A DNA stretch of 64,000 nucleotides, taken from the NCBI GenBank assembly GCA_023228045.1, contig JALOBY010000001.1, positions 1-64,000 of the forward strand. The letters run 5' to 3'. Positions 1-8,033 of the stretch are shown here, piece by piece (position 1 is the first letter of the stretch; each line of letters begins with the position of its first letter). The notes beneath the pieces were generated by a model. The model was not told where the DNA came from, did not search any database, and saw only the letters and a list, made by a program, of their open reading frames with translations. The stretch is from Endomicrobiales bacterium (GTDB taxonomy: Bacteria > Elusimicrobiota > Endomicrobiia > Endomicrobiales > JALOBY01). The translations under genes were made by a program, and so were the position numbers.

Positions 1-252
1 AATATAGAAACCATCGTGGTCTTTCTGAAAATCATAAAATTAGTTACTTAAAATGGTTTTGCTACTTCAAAACTATCAAAAATAGCAACACTTTTTGAGT
101 ATTATGCCCGCAATGACAGGCTTTTTTAGTTGTCATCGCACAATGACACCAAATTGCCACTAATACCGCCATAGGCAGGTCAGCCTTCTTACAATCCGCA
201 GTGACAAGCAAGGGTTAGGAAGAAACGCAAAATATACTTGCTACGAGTACTG
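1..252. other. Intergenic region with short TGTCATTGCG-like repeats
   Basis: No gene is visible in these 252 bases downstream of the fumarase operon. The sequence holds several short related motifs on the minus strand: TGTCATTGCGGG (complement of 107-118), the palindrome TGTCAT-CGCACA-ATGACA (131-148) and TGTCACTGCGG (complement of 196-206). Motifs at 110-118 and 131-139 form an inverted pair that could make a hairpin. Motifs of this sort are common in intergenic repeats of many bacteria. Here they look like decayed copies, and no T-tract makes them a clear terminator. Confidence 0.4.
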
Positions 253-777
253 TTATCTGTCAAAAATATTCGCGCCAGATGAGTCAATAGCAACTATAAG
301 TGGTAAATCTTTAATTTCTAACTTATATATCGCCTCTGCGCCAAGTTCACTAAAAGCAACCACAGACGATGAAATTACTTTTTTACTTATCAACGCACCA
401 ACGCCGCCGGTTGCAACAAAATAAGTTGCCTTATTTTTTTTAATACTTTCTACTGCCACACTTGTGCGCGGCCCTTTGCCAATTGTGGCTATTACACCCA
501 AGGAATGCATTGCTTGAACGAATGGGTCCATTCTGGACGATGTTGTTGGGCCGCAAGAACCTATAACCTCACCCGGCTTTGCGGGGCATGGGCCACAATA
601 GTAAATAATTGAGCCATTAAAATTTATTGGTAACTTTTCTTTTGCGCTTAAAAGTTCAGATATTTTCTTGTGTGCCGCGTCTCGCGCAGTGTATATTATG
701 CCGGATAATAAAACCTTACTGCCGGCACTAAGTTTTGATATTTTTTTAACTTCAGAAGTTAATATTTTTTGTGTCAT
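253..777 (-). CDS. ttdB: Class I fumarate hydratase, beta subunit (FumA C-terminal/TtdB family)
   Basis: This is the small subunit of a two-subunit iron-sulfur hydro-lyase, most likely fumarase (fumarate + water to malate); the tartrate dehydratase paralogue cannot be excluded. The 174-residue protein carries the family signatures TARDAAH (residues 30-36), GPTTSSRMD (76-84) and a GKG turn near residue 100. I chose the ATG at 777 because it forms an ATGA overlap with the alpha-subunit stop. A longer reading frame to 810 would only add residues that do not match the family. It is the last gene of the malic enzyme-fumarase operon. Confidence 0.9.
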   Translation of the reverse strand: MTQKILTSEVKKISKLSAGSKVLLSGIIYTARDAAHKKISELLSAKEKLPINFNGSIIYYCGPCPAKPGEVIGSCGPTTSSRMDPFVQAMHSLGVIATIGKGPRTSVAVESIKKNKATYFVATGGVGALISKKVISSSVVAFSELGAEAIYKLEIKDLPLIVAIDSSGANIFDR

Positions 778-1619
778 AAAAGAACAGTTTTCCTTCTTAA
801 AGAGTGGCATGAAAAGCTAATAGCGACAGGGAGTGACGCAATATGGCAAGGTGCCGTTTCAATATGCACAGCAAGAGCAGTTGTATTACCGCCAAGCCCC
901 ATTGGACCAACATTGGCTGAATTAATTTCATCTAACAATTCACTCTCTTTAATAGCATAAATTGGGTTTTTGTTTTGAGAACCTATTTGCCGCAATAATG
1001 ATTTTTTTGCAAGGTATGCCACTTTTGAAAAAGTACCGCCAATGCCAATGCCAACAATTAGCGGCGGGCAAGATTTTACACCATTTTCTTTGACGGTATC
1101 AATAATATATTTTTTAACATCATCCCATGAAACCGTTGGCGCAAACATTTTAAGTGTACTTGCGTTTTCAGTGCCAGCCCCCTTAGGCAATACAATTATT
1201 GAAAGTTTATCACCTGCAACAACTTCGTAATATATAGATGCTGGTGTATTATCTTGCGTGTTTTTTCTTTCAAATGGGTCATTAACAACCGATTTGCGCA
1301 AGTAATTTTGACTATACGCCTTTGCAACTGCATTATTTATATTTTCGGTCAAAGAACCGCCAACTATTTTTATATCTTGCCCAAGAGTTACAAAAACCTC
1401 AAGCACGCCTGTGTCTTGACATAAGGCAATTTTTTCGGAATCTGCTATTTTAGAGTTTTCTAAAATTTCCGACAGAATGCCCTTAGCAGTTTCATTTGTT
1501 TCTTGTTTTTGAGCGCTAATAATAGAGCAAGAAACATCATCGCACAATGTAAAATTTGCTTGAGCGCAAAGTTCTTCAACCGCTTTTGAAATTACTGATA
1601 CATTTATTTCTTTTGTCAT
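774..1619 (-). CDS. ttdA: Class I fumarate hydratase, alpha subunit (TtdA family)
   Basis: This is the catalytic subunit of the oxygen-sensitive [4Fe-4S] fumarase/tartrate dehydratase family, 281 residues long, the usual size for split enzymes. The three expected cluster cysteines are visible: Cys67 in CQDTG, Cys184 in SCPP and Cys271 in SCHS. A glycine-rich stretch GIGIGG follows the second cysteine. The gene overlaps both neighbours by four bases (ATGA), so the three operon genes are probably translationally coupled. With the upstream malic enzyme, the pair would split malate between pyruvate and fumarate. The substrate is inferred from the context. Confidence 0.92.
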   Translation of the reverse strand: MTKEINVSVISKAVEELCAQANFTLCDDVSCSIISAQKQETNETAKGILSEILENSKIADSEKIALCQDTGVLEVFVTLGQDIKIVGGSLTENINNAVAKAYSQNYLRKSVVNDPFERKNTQDNTPASIYYEVVAGDKLSIIVLPKGAGTENASTLKMFAPTVSWDDVKKYIIDTVKENGVKSCPPLIVGIGIGGTFSKVAYLAKKSLLRQIGSQNKNPIYAIKESELLDEINSANVGPMGLGGNTTALAVHIETAPCHIASLPVAISFSCHSLRRKTVLL

Positions 1620-2950
1620 ATTTTAGATGGTTTAATGAGGCCTTTTTTCATCATTGTTTGGGTTATTGCGCGACTGCGAACAATTATATCTTTAGCTGTT
1701 GTATAAAGTTTATCTTTTGAAATTATTTTTTGTGCTACTTTTTGCTTTATTGCCTGCATTCCTACCGCTACTGCAACTTTTGGGTATATTTCCCAATTAT
1801 CCATTGTTGGTAAAAGTCTATCTGGTTTTATTTTGTTATCAGGTATGCAAGCGGCAATTTCCACAGCAGCGCTAATGCACATTTCGTCGGTAATTGTTTT
1901 AGCCATAACATCAAGTGTGCCCCTAAATACCGCGGGAAAACCAAGTGAGTTGTTTACCTGGTTTGGGAAATCGCTTCTGCCGGTTGCAACAACATGGGCA
2001 CCTGCCTCTATTGCCTCCCACGGCCAAATTTCGGGCACAGGGTTTGCGCAAACAAAAACAATGGCTTTTTTTGCCATTTTTATAATCCACTCTTTTTTAA
2101 TTGTTCCCGGGCCAGATGCGCTAAGGGCAATTAAAACATCGGCATTTTCAAGAGCTTCGGCAATTCCACCACTAATACCTTGCGGATTTGTGTCAAGACA
2201 CATCTGCCATTTTTCAGGATGGGTGTATTGCATATCACTTCTTTTTTTGTTGAGTATGCCTTTGTGGTCAACCATAATAATGTTTGCGGGATTTGCTCCA
2301 TACATCATTATAAGGCGGGCAATGTTGATGTTTGCAGCCCCTGCTCCCACAAGTGTTATTTTTACCTTACCAATTTTTTTGCCAACAATTTTCAAGGCAT
2401 TTATTAGGCCTGAAAGAGTTACAAGGGCGGTGCCCTGCTGATCGTCGTGCCAAACCGGTATGCGGCACTCTTTTCTAAGTGTTGAAAGTATTGGGAAACA
2501 TTTTGGCTGTTCAATATCTTCAAGGTTTATACCACCAAATGACGGCTGAATAAGCTTTACTGTTTCAATTATTTTGTTTTTATCTTTTGTATCAAGGCAA
2601 ATAGGAAAAGCATCAACACCACCTAAATATTTAAACAACAAAGCTTTGCCTTCCATTACTGGCAGGCCTGCCTCGGGCCCTATATCACCTAAACCAAGCA
2701 CTCTGGTGCAATCACTAACCACAGCAACGTTGTTCCACTTATTTGTGTAATCATAAACCAGTTCAGGTTTATCAAAAATGTTTTTACAAACCTTTGCAAC
2801 ACCAGGTGTATACCATAGGGCAAAATCGGTGTAGTCCTTTATTCTGCACTTTGGAACTACCTCCATTTTTCCTCTATAAAAAGGGTGCAGCTTTTCTGAA
2901 CGGATTGATGGTTTTTGCGCTGCGGCAAGCAATTTCTTTACCGATTTCAT
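1616..2950 (-). CDS. NAD(P)-dependent malic enzyme
   Basis: The enzyme converts malate oxidatively to pyruvate and CO2. The 444-residue protein has the malic-enzyme signature WYTPGVA (residues 46-52), the metal and substrate segment around [10 protein letters not shown] (about 167-176) and a Rossmann NAD site [12 protein letters not shown] (about 201-212). The size fits the short bacterial type without a phosphotransacetylase tail. The ATG at 2950 follows a GGAG ribosome binding site. It heads an operon with the two fumarase subunits and is preceded by a perfect TATAAT box. NAD or NADP preference cannot be read from the sequence. Confidence 0.9.
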   Translation of the reverse strand: MKSVKKLLAAAQKPSIRSEKLHPFYRGKMEVVPKCRIKDYTDFALWYTPGVAKVCKNIFDKPELVYDYTNKWNNVAVVSDCTRVLGLGDIGPEAGLPVMEGKALLFKYLGGVDAFPICLDTKDKNKIIETVKLIQPSFGGINLEDIEQPKCFPILSTLRKECRIPVWHDDQQGTALVTLSGLINALKIVGKKIGKVKITLVGAGAANINIARLIMMYGANPANIIMVDHKGILNKKRSDMQYTHPEKWQMCLDTNPQGISGGIAEALENADVLIALSASGPGTIKKEWIIKMAKKAIVFVCANPVPEIWPWEAIEAGAHVVATGRSDFPNQVNNSLGFPAVFRGTLDVMAKTITDEMCISAAVEIAACIPDNKIKPDRLLPTMDNWEIYPKVAVAVGMQAIKQKVAQKIISKDKLYTTAKDIIVRSRAITQTMMKKGLIKPSKI

Positions 2951-2988
2951 TGCATTTTCTCCAAAAGATATTTCTATATTTCTCGGCT

Positions 2989-3017
2989 ATTATAACAAAA
3001 TGACCGCAATAAAAAAA
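2989..3017 (-). promoter_or_regulatory. Putative promoter of the malic enzyme-fumarase operon
   Basis: A perfect -10 box TATAAT is encoded on the minus strand at 2989-2994, about 40 bases before the malic enzyme start. The -35 position falls in the T-tract of the neighbouring terminator (TTTTTT at 3012-3017) and matches the consensus poorly. The position between a terminator and an operon head supports it. Confidence 0.4.
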
Positions 3018-3041
3018 GAAGCCCGCATTATCGCGGGCTTC
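3011..3041 (-). terminator. Rho-independent terminator of the lipoprotein gene
   Basis: The perfect 9-bp stem GAAGCCCGC/GCGGGCTTC (3018-3026 and 3033-3041) has a 6-base loop. On the minus strand it is followed by seven U (complement of 3011-3017). It lies 46 bases past the stop codon of the gene at 3087. A short T-run on the plus side (3042-3045) is also present, but no plus-strand gene needs it. Confidence 0.9.
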
Positions 3042-3086
3042 TTTTAATTCACTTATTGACTAACTTTACAGCTACTGTTTAAAACT

Positions 3087-4004
3087 TTACAGCACCTGCC
3101 CCGTGGCATCATCAGTCCAAGTATATGTACCGTTTGTGTCACACCTTACAGTGTAGGAATAGCCAGGACCTTTCATATAACCAGTACCAGTGCCATCAGA
3201 GTTATACTGCATATGATATGACCAGCTGAAGTAATTGCAATCAATGCTTCCACCTGTATATTTCCAATAGAAATAGCCATATCCATAACTTGTTGTTGGA
3301 GATATTACAAGATTTTTAATTGTACTTGTGAAGATTTGAGTAGCACCATCATTATAATTTAAAATATAATTATAATTTCCATTATAAGTTCCACCATCGG
3401 CCCATGTGTTTGCTGTTGTGTACTCAAAAGAAGAGTCGCCATTTGACTCATACGATTTTACTGGGTTTGCAACAGAACCCCCTTCTTCCCAATACGCTGA
3501 AGTTGAAAGAACAACTTTGTAGTAATAAGTGTACTCGTACTTTTTTATGTCTGTTGCATCCCAAAGATCAGATCTTGTAGTCCCAGTTATTGGCGTACCT
3601 GCGCTGTTTAATAATCTGTATCTGTACTTCCATGCGTAATAGTCATAATAATTATACAAATTTGTTGCAGTATAATCCCATGACATCCAACCATTTGCGT
3701 CAGGGCCTGTTATGTCGCCTTCGTACTCAGTAAGCTTTGGAGCCCCTTTGCCATATGGCATTGCAAAAATGCTAGTGCCGGCTAATTTAACAGAAGTTAA
3801 AGCATTTGCAATCATTGTGTTAACATTTGCTACCGATGTTTGCACCGCTGAAACTGTTTGCCCTGCTGTTACAGTTGTAGGTATGCCAGCACTTGCATCT
3901 AAAATGCCGCCTGTTATTACCTTTTCTTTTGTTTTATTGTCACCGCAAGATGAAAGCCCAAGAGCGAGAATACCTGCTAAAAACAGAAATGCAATTTTTT
4001 TCAT
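3087..4004 (-). CDS. Predicted lipoprotein of unknown function
   Basis: I do not recognise the family. The 305-residue protein starts with a lipoprotein signal peptide (MKKIAFLFLAGILALGLSSC) whose lipobox LSSC predicts lipidation at Cys20. The rest is rich in Tyr, Thr, Gly and Trp, with many YNYY-like and YGYGY stretches. This suggests a beta-rich surface or periplasmic fold. The ATG at 4004 has a good AAGGGG ribosome binding site. It is the last of three consecutive genes for exported proteins and is closed by a strong terminator. No catalytic motif is visible. Confidence 0.75.
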   Translation of the reverse strand: MKKIAFLFLAGILALGLSSCGDNKTKEKVITGGILDASAGIPTTVTAGQTVSAVQTSVANVNTMIANALTSVKLAGTSIFAMPYGKGAPKLTEYEGDITGPDANGWMSWDYTATNLYNYYDYYAWKYRYRLLNSAGTPITGTTRSDLWDATDIKKYEYTYYYKVVLSTSAYWEEGGSVANPVKSYESNGDSSFEYTTANTWADGGTYNGNYNYILNYNDGATQIFTSTIKNLVISPTTSYGYGYFYWKYTGGSIDCNYFSWSYHMQYNSDGTGTGYMKGPGYSYTVRCDTNGTYTWTDDATGQVL

Positions 4005-4023
4005 ATTCTTTCCCCTTAATTTA

Positions 4024-4926
4024 TTATATTTTCCAAAGATAGGTTACGCCAGCGACAATTTTGTAATCATAAGTTCTGTACTTTTCATCACCCAAAGCAA
4101 GAACAAAACCAAGCTTTGATTTAAGCAAACCTGAAAGGAAAGTATATCTCGCGCCAAGAACCAAGTCCATTTGTGAACCAGAGGTACCGGCTATTGCAGT
4201 GCCCGCGACCTTTTGCTCTGACAAAGTTCTGTAGTTTAACTCTAAAATTCTATTTAAACCATTTACCAAAACGCATGGACTTTCAGCACCTACACCTATT
4301 TCCAAAACATCAGCCGGGTCAAGCTTAACACCCCATGATTTTGGTTCATATTCGCCTGTTAAATTGTACGATATATTTGCATTGAAAGTTAATTCTTTTG
4401 CAAATGACACATTGGATGAGAAGTTTTTTGAAGCAGCAACAAGTGGTTTAATATTCATACCATTTCTAAACTCTGTTGTGAACTTATCACTTTGAGAACC
4501 TGTGGGAAGAGATAAGTCTAACATTGCGCCAAGGTTCCATCCTGTGAGGCCCCAGCTTTCTGGCAAAACAATAGTTTTTTTGCCGGCAATGTGAATATCG
4601 GCAAGCTGTGCATCTTCAGTTGTGGCAGAGTTGCCACCAATTTCAAGCTTTTGGCTTAACGACATATATGGAATTGTAAGCATTGCTTCTATATCGTTAG
4701 TTACACCATACCTTGCAACAACAGGAATAATCAATGCTGTGTTTGTAAGCTTTATGGTGCTGTTTGTTATTTCTGCTACATCACTTTGGTATGAAAGGTT
4801 ATCTATGCCAACTTCAAGCGTTTTTTGCGGAACTACATTTGTTGCCTGCTCTAAAAGTAATGGTTGAGCAAAAAGGCCAGATGCAAGAAATGTTACCGAC
4901 AACAATGAAACGATGGCTTTTCTCAT
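4024..4926 (-). CDS. Predicted outer-membrane beta-barrel protein
   Basis: This 300-residue protein has an N-terminal signal peptide (MRKAIVSLLSVTFLASGLFA). Its alternating hydrophobic strands include segments such as VVARYGVTNDIEAMLTIPYM and a C-terminal aromatic/hydrophobic end (VTYLWKI), typical of outer-membrane barrels. I chose the ATG at 4926 because an AGGAG sits just upstream; the longer frame to 4959 would put a charged extension before the signal peptide. It lies 19 bases upstream of the lipoprotein gene, so the two may be cotranscribed. The barrel looks like the phenol-degradation/transporter-like class, but the function is unknown. Confidence 0.75.
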   Translation of the reverse strand: MRKAIVSLLSVTFLASGLFAQPLLLEQATNVVPQKTLEVGIDNLSYQSDVAEITNSTIKLTNTALIIPVVARYGVTNDIEAMLTIPYMSLSQKLEIGGNSATTEDAQLADIHIAGKKTIVLPESWGLTGWNLGAMLDLSLPTGSQSDKFTTEFRNGMNIKPLVAASKNFSSNVSFAKELTFNANISYNLTGEYEPKSWGVKLDPADVLEIGVGAESPCVLVNGLNRILELNYRTLSEQKVAGTAIAGTSGSQMDLVLGARYTFLSGLLKSKLGFVLALGDEKYRTYDYKIVAGVTYLWKI

Positions 4927-5032
4927 CTTTTTTTCTCCTGTTTTATAAGGGCTTTGCAAAAAAATTAATGAGTAGTTTTAAATTAAATTTTAAACCAAAT
5001 CAGTAAAAAATGTTGCAAAGCTTTTGTTTAAG

Positions 5033-5614
5033 TTAGTTAAAATAGTATCTAATTCCAAAATTTATTGAAGGCCCAAGTTTGAAACTTGTGCTTGAAAAGG
5101 CATCAACATTGTCTGGTTTAACATCGCCAAAACCAAGTCCTAAACCGCTAAGACCGGCATTGAAACCAAGTTCAGGCAACTCAGAGAAGAAAAATTCGGC
5201 ATTAAAGGAACCGTTTAATCCAACCTCTGATATTACTATGTCTCCAAGATCGCACCTATAATATTGTATTCCAGGCCCAATCGAAAGCTTGATGTTTTTT
5301 GTTTCTTTAATTGTGAAAAGCATATTACCGCCAATTGCAAAACCGCTCACATCTTTCGCGCTTGCAAAACCAAGGCCGGTATCTAAAGAAGTATCATCAT
5401 TTATCCAAACACGAACAGCGGCGCCATTCATAGGTGGAACACCTATAAAATCAGGTTGGACAGCACTAAATGTTCTGTTGCCTAAACCCACCTTACCTGC
5501 CATACCATTGCTGCTGTAGCTATCTTCACCATCAACCTTGCTACTGTTTTTTGCCGCCATTGCCGGGGCAATACATATTGCAACTGCTAACGCAACTAAA
5601 AGCAGCCTCTTCAT
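5033..5614 (-). CDS. Predicted small outer-membrane beta-barrel protein
   Basis: This 193-residue exported protein has a signal peptide (MKRLLLVALAVAICIAPAMAA) and a glycine-rich amphipathic beta pattern ending in FGIRYYFN. The terminal aromatic residue is typical of barrel proteins. The ATG at 5614 is preceded by a near-perfect AAGGAGG, which decides it over the upstream ATG at 5632. It precedes the 300-residue barrel gene by about 105 bases. A consensus promoter lies at 5787-5815, with an intrinsic terminator between promoter and gene, so expression may depend on readthrough. Confidence 0.7.
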   Translation of the reverse strand: MKRLLLVALAVAICIAPAMAAKNSSKVDGEDSYSSNGMAGKVGLGNRTFSAVQPDFIGVPPMNGAAVRVWINDDTSLDTGLGFASAKDVSGFAIGGNMLFTIKETKNIKLSIGPGIQYYRCDLGDIVISEVGLNGSFNAEFFFSELPELGFNAGLSGLGLGFGDVKPDNVDAFSSTSFKLGPSINFGIRYYFN

Positions 5615-5660
5615 TCTACCTCCTTTTTTCATTACGGTAACTATTGCCGTATTCTTTATA

Positions 5661-5693
5661 AAAAAACCTTGGGTTTAGTTAAAAACCCAAGGT
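5661..5693 (-). terminator. Rho-independent terminator
   Basis: The 11-bp perfect stem ACCTTGGGTTT/AAACCCAAGGT (5666-5676 and 5683-5693) is followed on the minus strand by a U-run (complement of 5661-5665). It can end the phosphoesterase operon (stop at 5855) or the RNA started at about 5780. Confidence 0.85.
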
Positions 5694-5780
5694 AATATAT
5701 TTTATAGAAAAACTCTTATCTGTAGCAAAACACAATTTAACTGTTTGCAAAAACAAAAACATCATTGTTCTTGTGTCCAT
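5661..5780 (-). ncRNA. Candidate small RNA or attenuated leader
   Basis: A strong sigma70-type promoter (5787-5815) points leftward into a stretch with no convincing gene. The stretch ends in a rho-independent terminator at 5661-5693. The resulting RNA would be about 115-120 bases. A 33-codon frame begins with an ATG at 5780 and runs into the terminator stem, but it has no ribosome binding site. The transcript could be a free small RNA, or the leader of the barrel gene at 5614 controlled by termination. This is an inference from promoter and terminator spacing; no known RNA family was recognised. Confidence 0.4.
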
Positions 5781-5786
5781 GGCGGC

Positions 5787-5815
5787 ATTTTACAAATAAA
5801 TAAATTATTTGTCAA
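5787..5815 (-). promoter_or_regulatory. Consensus sigma70-type promoter
   Basis: On the minus strand TTGACA (5810-5815) is separated by exactly 17 bases from TAAAAT (5787-5792). The site lies just past the end of the phosphoesterase gene and about 170 bases before the next gene start. Confidence 0.65.
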
Positions 5816-5854
5816 TAATTTGTTAAATAATTGTTAACTTTCAACAAAAACCTA

Positions 5855-6346
5855 TTAATAAAGCTCAACTATCTCTGCTTTAAGCAAATCTGTATCTAAT
5901 ATTGCCGCTGTGCACTTTCCGCTTTGAAAGCCGCAATTTTCACCAGGGTTTAAAACCAATGTTTTGCCAACAAGCCTATTATCAACTTTGTGGGTGTGCC
6001 CATAAATTAAAATATCATACTCTTGGCTTTTGGCAAGTGCTTGCAAATTATATGGTTCATGCATTAAAAGTATTTTTTTGCCGTCAATTGTTGTTTCAAA
6101 GTACCGCTCGTATATTTGTCCCCAACCATTAACCCTTTGACGCCACACAAAGCGTTCGCCGTCATTATTGCCAAAAACAGCATAAAAGCTTGTTTGAATT
6201 TTTTGAAGGTAGCTTGCCACCATTGGTGATATAATATCACCCGCGTGCAACATAACCGACACTTTGCGTTCATTAAAAAGCGCAACAGCTTTTTGTATTG
6301 CGTTCACATTTTCATGAGAGTCAGATATTATGCCAACTAATGCCAT
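5855..6346 (-). CDS. Metallophosphoesterase (YfcE/MJ0936 family)
   Basis: This is a 163-residue calcineurin-like phosphoesterase. The two-metal motifs appear in order: SDSHEN (residues 8-13), AGDI (about 36-39), FGNND (about 59-63), a central MHEP and the C-terminal GHTH followed by NPGE. Family members hydrolyse phosphodiesters such as bis-pNPP or cyclic nucleotides, but the physiological substrate is unknown. The gene starts two bases after the NifU-domain gene stop, so it belongs to the same operon. The length is normal for the family. Confidence 0.85.
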   Translation of the reverse strand: MALVGIISDSHENVNAIQKAVALFNERKVSVMLHAGDIISPMVASYLQKIQTSFYAVFGNNDGERFVWRQRVNGWGQIYERYFETTIDGKKILLMHEPYNLQALAKSQEYDILIYGHTHKVDNRLVGKTLVLNPGENCGFQSGKCTAAILDTDLLKAEIVELY

Positions 6347-6348
6347 AA

Positions 6349-6573
6349 TTAATCTATTGCCTTTACTTCTTTAACTTCGGGAACTTCTTGTTTTATTATG
6401 CGCGCTACGCCGTTTTGAAGTGTCATTGCCGCCATAGGGCAACACCCGCAAGCGCCTTTTAATTTTACTGTCACAATGCCATCGGCTGAGATGCCAACAA
6501 ACTCAACATCGCCACCATCGGCTTGTAAATGCGGGCGAATTTTATCAAGTGCTTTAAGAACTCTTTCTTTCAT
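6349..6573 (-). CDS. NifU C-terminal domain protein (Fe-S scaffold/carrier)
   Basis: This 74-residue protein consists only of the NifU C-terminal (Nfu-type) domain. The hallmark CxxC is in ACGCCPMA (around residues 41-48), preceded by LQADGGDVEFV. Such stand-alone domains carry or assemble [4Fe-4S] clusters. The cell has many Fe-S enzymes nearby (fumarase, RimO, probably TrpRS). The gene overlaps the thioesterase gene upstream by 20 bases, a sign of coupled translation. Confidence 0.9.
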   Translation of the reverse strand: MKERVLKALDKIRPHLQADGGDVEFVGISADGIVTVKLKGACGCCPMAAMTLQNGVARIIKQEVPEVKEVKAID

Positions 6574-6973
6574 TGTTTTCCACCTTATTGTCCGTTAGAA
6601 TTTGTCTAACTTTTTGCGGTATTTTTACCGGTTTAAAAACCCTGTTTACAAAAGGGTGTGTAGTTAAACCTGCAGCAATTTTTTTACCGTCGCACAATAT
6701 TTCGTAACTTATAATAATACTTGCAGTATTAAGCTTTAAAAGCGTTGTGCAAATAGTAAGTAAATCATCGTACTTAGCCGATGAGTGATACTTTATTGAA
6801 CACTCGCAAACCGGTAAATAATACCCATCGCTTTCTAACTGTTTGTAAGTTATGCCAAGCGACCTAAGCCATTCAGTTCTTGCTCGTTCAAAATACACCA
6901 GATAGTTTGCGTAATATACAACACCCATCTGGTCGGTGTCAGCATAGGAAACGCGAAGTGTTGTTTGGTGCAT
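6554..6973 (-). CDS. Acyl-CoA thioesterase (YbgC/4-hydroxybenzoyl-CoA thioesterase family)
   Basis: This 139-residue hotdog-fold thioesterase has the family active-site segment YADTDQMGVVYYANYLVYFE-like near residues 10-29. Asp13 or Asp15 is the likely catalytic acid. YbgC-type enzymes hydrolyse acyl-CoA and associate with envelope functions in some bacteria. The gene sits between fba and a NifU domain gene, and its 3' end overlaps the latter by 20 bases. The substrate cannot be inferred. Confidence 0.85.
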   Translation of the reverse strand: MHQTTLRVSYADTDQMGVVYYANYLVYFERARTEWLRSLGITYKQLESDGYYLPVCECSIKYHSSAKYDDLLTICTTLLKLNTASIIISYEILCDGKKIAAGLTTHPFVNRVFKPVKIPQKVRQILTDNKVENNERKSS

Positions 6974-6986
6974 ATATTGAACTAAC

Positions 6987-7979
6987 TTATTTAGCGTAAA
7001 CCTTTTTCATATCTTCAATTGTTATTTGTTTATAATCACTTGCATGGCCTGCAGTCCAAAAATCTTTCATTTTGCCTTCAATTAGTTTTTGCAATGCTGT
7101 TCTTGCAGGCCCAAGATAATCTCTTGGGTCAAACTTCTCCGGCGCAGTAGCAAAAATTTCTCTAATTGCGGCAGTTATAGCAAGGCGGCCATCCGTGTCA
7201 ACATTTATTTTCGTTACGCCAAGTTTTATTGCTTCTTGCAAGCTTTTCATTGGCACACCGGTTGCACCTGGCATTTTACCACCAAATTTATTCACTTTGT
7301 CTATCAATTCCTGCGGAACTGAGGAAGCACCATGCAGAACAATTGGAATGCTTACAAGTTTGCGAACTTCTTTTAAAACATTAAACGCAAGCTCACTTGA
7401 ACCCTTGAATTTATACGCACCATGTGATGTACCAATTGCTATTGCCAAGGCATCCAGACCTGTATCATCAACAAATTGCTTTGCCTGAACCGGGTCGGTA
7501 ATGTGAATTGAACCAGAGCCAACTCCGTCTTCTATTCCACCTAAACAACCAATTTCACCTTCAACCGTAACACCATATTTGTGAGCATATTCAACAACCG
7601 ATTTTGTTACTTTTACATTGTAGCCGTAGTCAGATGGTGTTTTGCCGTCTTCAAGCAAAGAACCATCTATCATAACTGATGTAAAACCAAGCTCAATGGC
7701 TTTTTTTACTGTATCAAGTGAGTTGCCATGGTCAAGGTGCATTGCAATTGGAATGCTTGGGTTTTCTTTTGAGGCAGCCATCATCAAATACCCAAGGTAT
7801 GTGAAGTTTGAATACTTTAACGCGCCGCGGCTTGCCTGAATAATAACCGGCGACTGTGTTGCCTGAGCCGCCGCCATAATGGCTTGAATTTGTTCCATAT
7901 TGTTTACATTGTATGCGCCAACACCATATTGTTTCCTCATTGCCTCTTCAAGAATTTGTTTCATTGGAACTAATGACAT
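6987..7979 (-). CDS. fba: Class II fructose-bisphosphate aldolase
   Basis: This glycolytic and gluconeogenic enzyme cleaves fructose 1,6-bisphosphate to the two triose phosphates with a divalent metal. The 330-residue protein shows the zinc-site segment HLDHG (about 80-84), EGEIG (about 140-144), GTSHGAYK and the conserved HGASS. NVDTDGR near residue 260 contacts the phosphate. The start at 7979 has a GGGAGAAAG ribosome binding site. A short hairpin lies in the 54-base gap to accA, but it has no U-tract and is not a clear terminator. Confidence 0.95.
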   Translation of the reverse strand: MSLVPMKQILEEAMRKQYGVGAYNVNNMEQIQAIMAAAQATQSPVIIQASRGALKYSNFTYLGYLMMAASKENPSIPIAMHLDHGNSLDTVKKAIELGFTSVMIDGSLLEDGKTPSDYGYNVKVTKSVVEYAHKYGVTVEGEIGCLGGIEDGVGSGSIHITDPVQAKQFVDDTGLDALAIAIGTSHGAYKFKGSSELAFNVLKEVRKLVSIPIVLHGASSVPQELIDKVNKFGGKMPGATGVPMKSLQEAIKLGVTKINVDTDGRLAITAAIREIFATAPEKFDPRDYLGPARTALQKLIEGKMKDFWTAGHASDYKQITIEDMKKVYAK

Positions 7980-8033
7980 TTTGCTTTCTCCCTATTTTTT
8001 TATTTTTAGGCGTACAACAATGTAACGCCAACT

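Noticed and set aside
100..210. Short TGTCATTGCG-like motifs as a CRISPR or riboswitch
   Set aside because: The motifs are few, irregularly spaced and inverted; no conserved aptamer or array structure is visible.
1833..2441. A 202-codon frame on the plus strand opposite the malic enzyme
   Set aside because: It is fully antisense to a well-conserved gene, has no family pattern and has no ribosome binding site.
5679..5780. A 33-codon frame in the candidate small RNA (starting MDTRTMMFLF)
   Set aside because: There is no ribosome binding site, the start coincides with the predicted transcript start, and the frame ends inside the terminator stem.
8000..8033. Hairpin GGCGT/ACGCC between accA and fba as a terminator
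   Set aside because: On the minus strand it is followed by A-rich, not U-rich, sequence.
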